This document shows, piece after piece, positions 45,691 through 54,279 of a stretch of 64,000 nt of DNA (its first letter is position 1; each line of letters starts with the position of its first letter). Under the pieces are notes generated by a model. It saw only the letters and a program-made list of their open reading frames with translations, was not told where the DNA came from and did not search any database. Origin of the DNA: Steroidobacter gossypii (GTDB lineage: Bacteria; Pseudomonadota; Gammaproteobacteria; Steroidobacterales; Steroidobacteraceae); contig NZ_JAEVLS010000004.1 in assembly GCF_016801985.1 (NCBI RefSeq), forward strand, positions 62,001 to 126,000, in the 5' to 3' direction. A program made the translations under genes and the position numbers.

Positions 45691-48575
45691 GATCCCCAGT
45701 CGATACGAAATCCGATTCGGAAGGTACGCCCGAGATAGTCATACAGTGCGCGATTGATACCTGGCTCGACATTGCTGCTGTCACCGGGACCAAGGCCCAC
45801 CACCACCGGATCCTTGTCGGTGAGATTGTTCACTTTGAAAAAGATCTGGTTGCGCATGGTGTCGGTTTGCAGCGTCCAGGCGACGAATGCGTCCAGATAG
45901 AGCGCGCCGTCGATGTGGTTGGTATTGATGGTGCGATTCAACGCCGTCGACTGCGGGCATCCGGAAGTGCACTCTATATATGTATTGTCATAGGTCCCGG
46001 AGCTTATGCCGCGTCCGGTGAGCTGCACCGTCAGCTGATCCAACGTGTACGCGGCGGACAGCCGATATTGCCAGTCCGGCGGACCGCCGTTGGTGTTCTG
46101 CCCGGCGCGATCGGTCGGCGGATCGACGCCGTTGTTGGAGGACATTTCGATGTAGTGCGTGGCCAGCGATCGCAACGTGATGTTGCCCGGCAGGGAGCTG
46201 CCGAAGTCGGAAAAGGCGAAGCGGTAGCTTGCTTCCAGATCCAGGCCCCGCGCGCGCTCCGATACGAAGTTGAACGGACTGTTGGTGATCAGCAGCTCGT
46301 TGCCCGAGTCGGAGGTGGGGTCACGCGTGAAGGCAGCGCAGAACGTTTGATTGCCGTCGTAGCAGCGATCGACGATGTCCTGCGCGCTCACCATACTGAT
46401 CGCGTCTTCGATTTCGATGTCGTAGTAGTCGGCGGACAGCGCCAGGCCTGGCACGAACGAGGGCTGATACACCACGCCGAGGGTCAATGCATCCGCCTTC
46501 TCCGGTTGCAGCTCGACGTTGCCCATCGTCGTTTCCGTGAATCGCTGGGAGATATTGTTGAAGAATGGATCGGTCACGAAGTTGGTGCGGCGACGACCTG
46601 CTTGATACAACTCTTCCAGATTCGGCGCGCGGATATCACGGGAGAGTGTCACTCGCGCACGCAAGTCCGCGAGCGGCGCCCATGCGAGCCCCGCCTTCCA
46701 AGTCGTCACGAAACCGGAAGTGCTGTAATCGGTGCCGCGCGCCGCGCCATTGAACTCCAGGTTCCACGGCAGGGACACCAACGTCTCGAGGTACGCTTCG
46801 CGCACGGTGTAATCGCCGAAGGTGGGCAGAAAGTTGCCGACGATCCAGCCCTCCTGGTACTGCGAATCCACGTAACCCGAGATTTCCTCGCGGCGATATT
46901 CCACGCCGAAAGCGACACCGATGGGATCGAGCCACGGATTGTTCACCTCGGTGCTGAAGTTGAGCGCGGCCACGTCCTGCTCGAACTTCTGCGTGCGCTC
47001 CGGATGGCCCATGAAATAGGCCAGCGCCTCCGGACTGTTGACGCCGATGCCCATGCGATTGAATGGCACGCAGCCATTGCCCGGGTTCGCGATCGAGGAG
47101 CGGCACACGATCTCGCCGGTGTCCGGATGCAAGACCGCGTCCTGGGCGAGTCGCAATCGCCCCGTGTGGGCGGAGTACAGCCGCTCCTCGGCGTCGGTGA
47201 CGCCGCGCTGATAATAAGTATCCCAATCCCACTCGGCGCCGAGCATGAAGGTGCCTTCCAGTCCCAGCACGAAGCGCTTCACCGTGCGCTCGTTATCGCT
47301 CTCGCGCGTCGGAATGTCGGCGTTCGAGGAACCCAGGTTGAATTGGGTGATGTCCGCCGACGGCAGCGCGTTGTACTCGGCGATCTGCTGGCGCACGGAC
47401 TCCGGAATGAATGCGTTGTCTGCCATGATGATGATCGTGCCCTTGTCGGACTGCACACCACCCCACTGCTTGGCGCTGTTGCGATTCCAGGACGCCTCAC
47501 CGAATATCGATGTGCTGTCGGTCAGGTCCCAGGACATGCGAGTGAACGCGCCCTCGCGCTCGCTTTCCGGCTCGAGCGAGGTGCGCTGGTTGGACTGACC
47601 GAGCTGCCAGTCGCCGCCGATGGTCCACGGATCCCGCGTCGCTCCATACGCGAACTGATTCACCGAGCCGCCGACACCGAAATACGTGCCGCGCAACGCG
47701 GTGTTCGTGATGATGCCGCCGGGCGTCATCACGCTTTGCCCGGCGTTGTTGGTCACAAAATATTCAGGCGCGCCGTTGCCGGGCTGATAGGCGGGATTGT
47801 TCACCATGTACCAGCCATCATCAGCCCACTCGCGATGCATGCCGTAGACGCCGTCGCGGTGCGCGGACTCCGCGTTGAACAGCAAATGTCCGCGACCGTC
47901 AGCGAGCGGCATGCCCGCAGTCAACGTCGCTTGCCAGTTCTGATCGTCGCCGTACGAAGTCTCACCGCCCTCGACGTTGAACTTCACGCCGGTGTAGGTC
48001 TTGTCGAGAATGAAATTCACCACGCCCGAAACCGCGTCGGAGCCGTATGTGGCCGACGCGCCGCCGGTGACGATCTCGATGTTCTTGACCAGGCCCTGCG
48101 GAAACGTGTTGATGTCCACCGTTCCCTGCGCGAGCGAGCCCACTGAGCGCCGGCCGTCCAGCAGCACCAGCGTGCGCGCATTGCCGAGCGAGCGCAGATT
48201 CACCGAGCTGATTCCTGCCGCGCCGTTGCTCAAGCTGCGATTCGCGGTCGACGGAGCGCTGCTGCCCGATACCGAAGGCAACTCGTTGACGAAGTCGGCG
48301 ATGTTGGGCTGGCCCGATGAAAGAATGTCCTGCTCGCCGATCACCGTGACCGGCGTCGGCGTTTCGTAGCCGGTGCGCGCCAGGCGGCTGCCGGTGACGA
48401 CCACATCTTCAATAGGGCTCTGCTGGTCCGCCGCCATGGTGACCTCCTGGGCCGCGGCGGGCGTTGTCATAGCAAGCGCAAATAGAACGTTCAGTCCCTT
48501 GATGGGGGTGGCGATCCTCCTGATCTTGGGAGCTGGCTGGAACAATGGCGCAATCCTCTCGTGCAATGAATACAT
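45687..48575 (-). CDS. TonB-dependent receptor, large
   Basis: The 962-residue receptor has the plug signature IEDVVVTGSRLARTGYETPTPVTV, the SVNLRSLGNARTLVLLDGRR block and the TGGASATYGSDAVSGVVNFIL block, typical of the receptors abundant in Xanthomonadales and Caulobacterales. The barrel contains Cys pairs in surface loops. The C-terminus (FRIGFRIDWGS) lacks the usual terminal Phe. It is the first gene of the receptor/adaptor/pump operon and is divergent from the LysR gene. Linking an uptake receptor directly to an efflux pump suggests handling of one compound class. Confidence 0.93.
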   Translation of the reverse strand: MYSLHERIAPLFQPAPKIRRIATPIKGLNVLFALAMTTPAAAQEVTMAADQQSPIEDVVVTGSRLARTGYETPTPVTVIGEQDILSSGQPNIADFVNELPSVSGSSAPSTANRSLSNGAAGISSVNLRSLGNARTLVLLDGRRSVGSLAQGTVDINTFPQGLVKNIEIVTGGASATYGSDAVSGVVNFILDKTYTGVKFNVEGGETSYGDDQNWQATLTAGMPLADGRGHLLFNAESAHRDGVYGMHREWADDGWYMVNNPAYQPGNGAPEYFVTNNAGQSVMTPGGIITNTALRGTYFGVGGSVNQFAYGATRDPWTIGGDWQLGQSNQRTSLEPESEREGAFTRMSWDLTDSTSIFGEASWNRNSAKQWGGVQSDKGTIIIMADNAFIPESVRQQIAEYNALPSADITQFNLGSSNADIPTRESDNERTVKRFVLGLEGTFMLGAEWDWDTYYQRGVTDAEERLYSAHTGRLRLAQDAVLHPDTGEIVCRSSIANPGNGCVPFNRMGIGVNSPEALAYFMGHPERTQKFEQDVAALNFSTEVNNPWLDPIGVAFGVEYRREEISGYVDSQYQEGWIVGNFLPTFGDYTVREAYLETLVSLPWNLEFNGAARGTDYSTSGFVTTWKAGLAWAPLADLRARVTLSRDIRAPNLEELYQAGRRRTNFVTDPFFNNISQRFTETTMGNVELQPEKADALTLGVVYQPSFVPGLALSADYYDIEIEDAISMVSAQDIVDRCYDGNQTFCAAFTRDPTSDSGNELLITNSPFNFVSERARGLDLEASYRFAFSDFGSSLPGNITLRSLATHYIEMSSNNGVDPPTDRAGQNTNGGPPDWQYRLSAAYTLDQLTVQLTGRGISSGTYDNTYIECTSGCPQSTALNRTINTNHIDGALYLDAFVAWTLQTDTMRNQIFFKVNNLTDKDPVVVGLGPGDSSNVEPGINRALYDYLGRTFRIGFRIDWGS

Positions 48576-48630
48576 GCAGTAACGCTAGCAACAGCCGCGC
48601 CAGGGCTGCATGAAAAGGCGGTTCGCCTGC

Positions 48631-48645
48631 ATAACGAGGGGTTAT
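48631..48645. promoter_or_regulatory. Candidate LysR box (T-N11-A) in divergent promoter region
   Basis: ATAAC-GAGGG-GTTAT is an inverted repeat with 5-bp arms that satisfies the T-N11-A rule for LysR-type regulators. It lies 56 bases upstream of the receptor ATG in the 48576-48909 gap, the classical place for a divergent LysR operator. The rest of that gap holds no gene; a weaker TCAT/ATGA repeat occurs near 48815. Confidence 0.55.
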
Positions 48646-48909
48646 ACGCACCGTGTTCGCACGCGCCGGGCGCGCCACGCACTGTTTGATCGCAATTTCG
48701 CCGGTCCGCTCTCACTCAAAGAGTGCAACTCGCGAGTTGCCAGGGACTTTTCAGTGCACGCGGAAAAAATCATGCGTGCCGCAGTGTTGTGACAATCATA
48801 TGTCTGTCATGAGGTAATGACCGGCGCACGATCTGCTCGTCACGTTGCTGCGTGGCATGAAATCTGCACCCTCGGTGGCTGAATCACGACGGCGATGCAG
48901 GGGAGTTGC

Positions 48910-49892
48910 ATGCAATCGACATTGCGCGATAACAATCCAGACCTCGGCTCATTGGGGGGCATGCATCTGCGCTACATCGAGATGTTCCAGGCCATTCTGC
49001 AGGCGGGAACGTTGACGGATGCGGCCTCGCTGCTGAACATTTCGCAGCCGGCGGCCACCAAGTTGCTGAAACAGGCGGAGCGTCGGCTCGGTTTTCCTTT
49101 GTTCGTGCGCCTCAAAGGTCAGTGGCATCTCACTCCCGAAGGGCGGCTGCTGCAGGGACAGATCGAACGCATCTTCGAGGAACTGCGCGATCTGCAGCGC
49201 CTGGTATCGAACATCGCGCGGGCCGACAAGCTGCCGTTGCGCGCCATCAGCACGCCGACCCTCGCAAACGCCATCATTCCCAAATCACTGGCGCGCCTGC
49301 GGCAGCAGCTCCAGCAAAGCGCTGTGGAACTGTCAACACAGCATTCACCCGAGATGCTCAAGTCCATCATCCTGCGAGAGGCCGACGTGGGCATCACTCT
49401 GCAGGAGCTCACGCATCCGGATGTCCGTTGCGAACATCTTTGCGAAGGGCCGCTGGTGCTGATCGCCCCGAAGGACACCTGGTCGCGCACCGCCGCCCTG
49501 CAGCGATCTCGATCGATTCGCTGTCGAACACCACGCTGCTCGGCATTACTCGCGCCGATCAGCTCGGCCGCCAGTTGCAGGCCTATCTGGAGCAGCTCGA
49601 TCCGCCGGCGCGCATTTCGACCTGGGTGCAGACGTACCAAATCGCCAAGGACATCGTGTGCAGCGGCGAGGGCCTGGCTTTGGTCGACCCGTTCACCGCA
49701 GTATCGGCGGGCGCGGAGCTGCAGACCCGGGTGGTCGAGCCGATCATGAAGATCAATCTATATGCGGTGTATCGGGCTGACGGCCCGCTCAACAGCGTGC
49801 AACGGGCATTCGTGCAGTCCGTGAGAACGATCGCCGCCGAACTGATCAGCTCTCTGAGAAATCGAGAGCGCCGGCTGCACGCCGTGCAATGA
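48910..49892 (+). pseudogene. LysR-family regulator with a one-base frameshift
   Basis: From ATG 48910 (AGGGGAG ribosome site) the frame encodes the winged helix (AASLLNISQPAATKLLKQAERRLG) and the first half of the effector domain up to about 49500 (APKDTWSRTAAL). The conserved sequence then continues in another frame from 49503 (AISIDSLSNTTLLGITRADQLG) to the stop at 49892. One missing base between 49498 and 49503 explains this. The restored protein would have about 327 residues, normal for LysR. The restored stop overlaps the next ATG as ATGA. It may be a true inactivation or a sequencing error. Confidence 0.88.
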
Positions 49893-51010
49893 GCCGCCAG
49901 TTCACGATCCTGCTGCTGTTGCTTGCGACAGCCATGGCTCACGTCGCTTGCGCTCGTGCTCAATCCGGGCACGAATCGTCGCTGTCGCTGCACGTGGAGC
50001 GAGCAAGCGTGCGCGGCGAGTGGCAAGTTCCGCTGCTCGATCTCGATGCGGCGCTGACTTTGGACAGCGATCGGGACGGCCGCATCGCCTGGCCGGAGAT
50101 CGAGCATCGCCGCGCCGAGATCGAGGAATACCTCGATGCCAACTTGCGGATCCTGGCTGACGGCGTGAAACCGGGAATGCGCTTCGAGAAGTTGAGTTTC
50201 GGTGCGCGGCAGGGCGAGCCGTTCGTGCTGTCGGAGTTCTCGGCCGTGGCGCAGGACGATGTGGAGTCACTCGACGTCGACTACACCCTGCTGTTCGAGC
50301 ATCGGCCCGAGCACCGCGCAGTTGTGAAAGTCATCTGGCAAGGCCTGGGCTCGCAGCGCGCCCTGATCGCCGCCCCTGGCGGAGCCAATCTGTTTTCTCG
50401 CGCCGATGCCGGCAGGACACCGTGGGTCGAGCTCCTGAAATCGGGCGTCTGGCACATCTGGATCGGCTACGACCATATTCTGTTCCTGCTGGTGCTGCTC
50501 ATTCCGGCCGTGCTCCGGCGCACCACTCACGGCCGTGAAGCGGCCACGGACTTTTCCGGACCTTTTCTCCGCGTCGTCGCCATCGTCTCGGCGTTCACTG
50601 TCGCGCACTCGATCACGCTGAGCTGCGCGGCATTGGGTTGGATCGTGCTGCCCAGCCGGCTGGTCGAATCCGCCATCGCCGCCTCCGTCGTCGTGGCCGC
50701 GCTCGTGAACCTTCTGCCGCGCACGGCCGGAGCCAGCGGCGTCTGGATTGCATCTGGATTCGGACTGCTGCACGGCTTCGGCTTCGCCAACGTGCTGAGT
50801 GAGATCGATGCGGAAGGCGAACCGGCGTGGCGCACGCTGCTGGGATTCAACTTGGGCGTGGAGATCGGGCAACTCGCCATCGTGGCGGTGTTCCTGCCGA
50901 TCGCCTACCTGTTGCGTACCACTCGTTTTTACAGGACCGGCGTGGTGTATGGCGGCTCGTCGCTGGCGGCGGTATGCGCGATGTTCTGGCTGTGGCAACG
51001 CGCGCTGTGA
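49889..51010 (+). CDS. HupE/UreJ-like membrane protein with EF-hand
   Basis: The 373-residue protein has a signal peptide and a soluble N-terminal half with a complete EF-hand loop (DSDRDGRIAWPE, near residues 58-69). The membrane half has the HupE/UreJ_2 motifs: GYDHILFL, FTVAHSITL, FGLLHGFGFANVL and FNLGVEIGQ. Relatives are proposed metal (Ni/Co) or membrane accessory proteins. It is translationally coupled to the frameshifted LysR gene and precedes the Bat-type genes. Confidence 0.85.
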   Translation: MSRQFTILLLLLATAMAHVACARAQSGHESSLSLHVERASVRGEWQVPLLDLDAALTLDSDRDGRIAWPEIEHRRAEIEEYLDANLRILADGVKPGMRFEKLSFGARQGEPFVLSEFSAVAQDDVESLDVDYTLLFEHRPEHRAVVKVIWQGLGSQRALIAAPGGANLFSRADAGRTPWVELLKSGVWHIWIGYDHILFLLVLLIPAVLRRTTHGREAATDFSGPFLRVVAIVSAFTVAHSITLSCAALGWIVLPSRLVESAIAASVVVAALVNLLPRTAGASGVWIASGFGLLHGFGFANVLSEIDAEGEPAWRTLLGFNLGVEIGQLAIVAVFLPIAYLLRTTRFYRTGVVYGGSSLAAVCAMFWLWQRAL

Positions 51011-51049
51011 ACCACTCCTACTGCAAAGATAGCTAGAGGATCGCTCTGA

Positions 51050-52861
51050 ATGAGCTGGGGAAGCCCTTGGGTGCTGCTGGCGCTGGTGTTTCCGGTGCTT
51101 GGGTTCATCCTGCTGCGTCGTATGGCGCGCCGGGATTCGTTGCTGCGCTGGCCCGCCCTGCGGCGGGTGGAGATTTCAGGCAACGAGGTTCGCTCCGCAT
51201 CGGCGCCCAAGATGCGCACTACCGTGTTCGCGATGCTCGCGATCGCGTTCGCCCTGATTGCAATCGCGCAGCCTCGCTGGGGCGAGGGAAGTTCGGAGTC
51301 GTATAGTCACACGCGCGAAGTCATGATCGCCGTCGACCTGTCGCGCAGCATGCTCGCCGAAGACGTGGCTCCTTCGCGTCTCGATCATGCCAGGCAACTC
51401 ACCGAATATCTGCTCGACAGCCTGCAGGGCGAGAGCGTGGGGCTGGTGGTGTTCGCGGGCTCGGCGTTCGTACAAGTGCCGCTCAGCCCCGACTACCGGA
51501 TCATCCGGGAATTCCTGCCGAGCCTCGACACCGACTACCTGCCGCGCGGCGGCTCCGATTATTCGAAGATGCTCGACGCCGCGCTGGAAGGCTTCAGCGA
51601 AACGGCCGACCGCGATCGTTATCTCGTCGTGCTCAGCGACGGTGAGAGCAGCACCGAAGGGTGGGAGCAGCGGCTCGGCCGCCTCGCGGAGCGAGAGATT
51701 CACGTCGTTGCCATCGGCCTCGGCACCGCCAACGGCGCGTTCGTGCCCGACTTGCAGAATGGCGGCTATCTGGCCGACAGCAACGGCGACGCCGTGCATT
51801 CCAAGCTGATGCCGGCAACGTTGGAAGCACTCGCGCGCAGAACGCAGGGTAAATATTTCGACGGCGGCTCGCTGCGAGACGTCGCGGACGTGAAAGCGCT
51901 GCTGGCGCAAACCGTCGAGACCGGCCGCAAGGGCAGAGTGAGCAACGCGGCCGGCAGCGCCGGCATCGAGCGTTTTCAATGGTTCCTGTTGCCAGCGATC
52001 CTGTTCGGCTTGCTGAGCCTGCTGCGTGAGTTTCAGCAGCGAACCAAGCCGCGCCAGGTCCGCAAGGAAGACGCTGGCGGTTCCTCCGAGGCGTCCGACG
52101 TGCCTGCTCGCCTCGCCGCTTGTATCGTTCTGGCCGCGGCCCTGAGCCTCCCTCCTCCGGCCCGTGCGCACTTCGATTCCGAAGCGGAATTTCAGGTGCA
52201 AGAAGTGTTCGACAGCAATCCGGCGGAGCGGCTGCGCGCCATCGCCGATCACCTTGCCCGGTATGGCTACGACGCGTTCGACCTTCGCTTGATGGTCGAA
52301 GCCTCCATTCGTTATGGCATCGACGCGCAACGCACCGGCGTCGCCATCGCCGAAGGTGTGATTCGCGACGCGATCGATGCCGCGCATCGAGGCGAGCAGC
52401 TCGACACGTCGATCGCGGACTGGTCTTACTACCGAAGTCAGCTCACCGCGATGCTCGAACCGCCGCCTGCCGAAGCCATGGATGACAAGTCACAAGCGCC
52501 CGACGCCATCATGGACGAGGAGAACGAGCGCCCCATCGTCACCGGCGACAGCAGCCAGCAATCGGCGAACGATTCGTTCGGTGAAGGTGCGTCCGCCAAG
52601 ACGGATGCCGCGCTGGGCGACATGTCCGCCGACTCCGACACGGACCTGCAACGAGGCAAGAAGCCGAAACCGCCGGCGAAGGTTCGCGCTGCTGCCCTCA
52701 GAGCCGCGCGCTCCAGCAGTGGAGGCGACGCTGAAGATCCGATTCTCAAGCTCACTCGCAAGAACCTGGACGAAGCCGCGCGTCGTGATTCCCCCGGCCG
52801 CCTGCATCAATTGATGGCGCCCGAGGAGTCGCAGGCCGATCCGAATCGATTCGACTGGTAA
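51050..52861 (+). CDS. BatB-like von Willebrand factor A membrane protein
   Basis: The 603-residue protein has two N-terminal membrane segments (about residues 8-22 and 55-73), then a VWA domain with metal site DLSRSM and VVLSDGES, a third membrane segment near residue 310, and a long charged C-terminal tail. In Bat-type systems this protein combines BatB with a BatC-like tail. It works with the MoxR ATPase and DUF58 partners, which here are encoded on the opposite strand at 56991-58908. Confidence 0.85.
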   Translation: MSWGSPWVLLALVFPVLGFILLRRMARRDSLLRWPALRRVEISGNEVRSASAPKMRTTVFAMLAIAFALIAIAQPRWGEGSSESYSHTREVMIAVDLSRSMLAEDVAPSRLDHARQLTEYLLDSLQGESVGLVVFAGSAFVQVPLSPDYRIIREFLPSLDTDYLPRGGSDYSKMLDAALEGFSETADRDRYLVVLSDGESSTEGWEQRLGRLAEREIHVVAIGLGTANGAFVPDLQNGGYLADSNGDAVHSKLMPATLEALARRTQGKYFDGGSLRDVADVKALLAQTVETGRKGRVSNAAGSAGIERFQWFLLPAILFGLLSLLREFQQRTKPRQVRKEDAGGSSEASDVPARLAACIVLAAALSLPPPARAHFDSEAEFQVQEVFDSNPAERLRAIADHLARYGYDAFDLRLMVEASIRYGIDAQRTGVAIAEGVIRDAIDAAHRGEQLDTSIADWSYYRSQLTAMLEPPPAEAMDDKSQAPDAIMDEENERPIVTGDSSQQSANDSFGEGASAKTDAALGDMSADSDTDLQRGKKPKPPAKVRAAALRAARSSSGGDAEDPILKLTRKNLDEAARRDSPGRLHQLMAPEESQADPNRFDW

Positions 52862-52872
52862 GAGGTTTCAAC

Positions 52873-54225
52873 ATGCATCCGCTGCCCCTGGGCGAGCTCG
52901 CCGCGACGCCCTGGTCGCTCAACCCGTACTGGTTCGTCGCACTGGCGCTGGGCATTCCGGCGCTGCTCTGGCTGGCGCTTGCGTGGCGACGCGCTTTGCT
53001 GGAATGTCCGAATCGCGTGCGCCGCGCCGGCATCAGGGAAATGCGCCGCTTGCTGAAAGTCGTGCAGCACTCGGACGGGCTGCCTCGTCCTGCGCACTTG
53101 CATGCCTGGCTGCGCGTCACCGCGCGCGTTTGGAACGTCCGCACCTCGGCGCCATGTGTCGGGGAAGTCTCACAAGCAGCGCATGCGCTCAGCGGCGATC
53201 GAACCGTGAGCTCTCGATGGCGCGAGCTGTGGCAGACGACGGAGCACGGGCTGTACGGGCCCAACACGCAACCTGCGCATGACTGGCTCGAACGCGCCAA
53301 GAGTGCGGCAGCGACCGTGAACATGCCGAAGCGCGAGCGGTTGTTTCCCAATCGCCTCAGTCACTGGTTGCCTTCGGTCGCTTGCGCACTGCTGGTGTTG
53401 GTGTTTGGCCCGCAGTCGCTTGCCGATGTGCCGTGGTCCTCGCCCTCGCAGGCGAGCAACGCCGCTGCGAATGCCGAACAAGAATCAGCGCCGCAGCCCG
53501 CCGATGAATCGCTGATCGAGCCAGCTCCGGAACCGATGGCTCCGGAAGTGGCGCAGGCCGCGCGAACAGCCCTGGAAAGCCACTGGAACGACTGGGCCGC
53601 GCATCGCAATCTCGCCGCTTTCCAGACTCAGGAAGGTGAGTTGAACCAGGCGATTGCCCACGCAGTGGCCGCGTTTATCCAGCATCCGACCGGTTCGGCG
53701 ACCCGCGAAACACTGCTCGCCGCTTTGGGAGAAACCGAGTCTGTGGATAGAAGCCTGCGTCGCTTGTTAGCCGGCGCGTGGTATGAGCGCGCCCCCGCTC
53801 TGCTATCGCCCGCGGCCTGGCAGCGCCTCGCGCTGTTCGCTTCACTCGTTACGGCAGCCGGCTGTTGCACTCTGGTGCTCTCTTTGTACTCGTCCAGCTG
53901 GCATTCGCGATTGCCACGACACGTACTGCTGTGGACGGGTCGAGGTGCCGCCGCCCTCGGAGCGCTGCTCCTGATCGCGTCGATCGCCGGTTGGAACGCG
54001 TATGGCGCTTTCGGTCATCCGCAAGCAGCCATTCTCGTGCAGAACGCGAATGTGACTCCCGTGCCCACGGATCTGGTGCCTACGGAAGAAACATCACCAC
54101 TGTCGGCTGGCGCCGTCGTGGTGGCCGGACGCCGCTTCTTGGGATGGCGTGAGGTGAGTAGCGAACCGGAGATTTCCGGATGGATTCGCAGCGAGGCTGT
54201 GATGTCGCTCTACGCGCAGCGCTGA
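52873..54225 (+). CDS. Bat-operon membrane protein, BatD/BatE-like, of uncertain family
   Basis: The 450-residue protein has an N-terminal membrane segment (WFVALALGIPALLWLALAW), one near residue 165, a helical TPR-like segment (about residues 230-290), two more membrane segments (about 315-335 and 350-370) and a C-terminal SH3-like strand region. Its place directly after the BatB-like gene (11-base gap, AAGAGG ribosome site) supports a Bat-type role. I cannot assign it more exactly. Confidence 0.72.
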   Translation: MHPLPLGELAATPWSLNPYWFVALALGIPALLWLALAWRRALLECPNRVRRAGIREMRRLLKVVQHSDGLPRPAHLHAWLRVTARVWNVRTSAPCVGEVSQAAHALSGDRTVSSRWRELWQTTEHGLYGPNTQPAHDWLERAKSAAATVNMPKRERLFPNRLSHWLPSVACALLVLVFGPQSLADVPWSSPSQASNAAANAEQESAPQPADESLIEPAPEPMAPEVAQAARTALESHWNDWAAHRNLAAFQTQEGELNQAIAHAVAAFIQHPTGSATRETLLAALGETESVDRSLRRLLAGAWYERAPALLSPAAWQRLALFASLVTAAGCCTLVLSLYSSSWHSRLPRHVLLWTGRGAAALGALLLIASIAGWNAYGAFGHPQAAILVQNANVTPVPTDLVPTEETSPLSAGAVVVAGRRFLGWREVSSEPEISGWIRSEAVMSLYAQR

Positions 54226-54235
54226 TGAAGCGCCA

Positions 54236-54262
54236 CGCGGCGGTGGATTCCCCACCGCCGCG
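54236..54262. terminator. Bidirectional terminator hairpin between convergent operons
   Basis: CGCGGCGGTGG and CCACCGCCGCG form a perfect 11-bp stem around a 5-base loop, in the 54-bp space between the plus-strand Bat gene stop (54225) and the minus-strand MlrC-family gene stop (54280). There is no strong T-run on either side, so efficiency is uncertain. Confidence 0.62.
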
Positions 54263-54279
54263 TATTGCAAAGTGTCCGA

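Noticed and set aside
45867-48146. Plus-strand open frame of 759 codons
   Set aside because: It is antisense to the TonB receptor, which has clear plug and barrel motifs. The shadow shows only low-complexity Arg/His/Gly sequence.
49495-49510. Programmed frameshift in the LysR gene
   Set aside because: No slippery heptamer or downstream structure stands out at the shift point, and LysR regulators are not known for recoding. Mutation or sequencing error is simpler.
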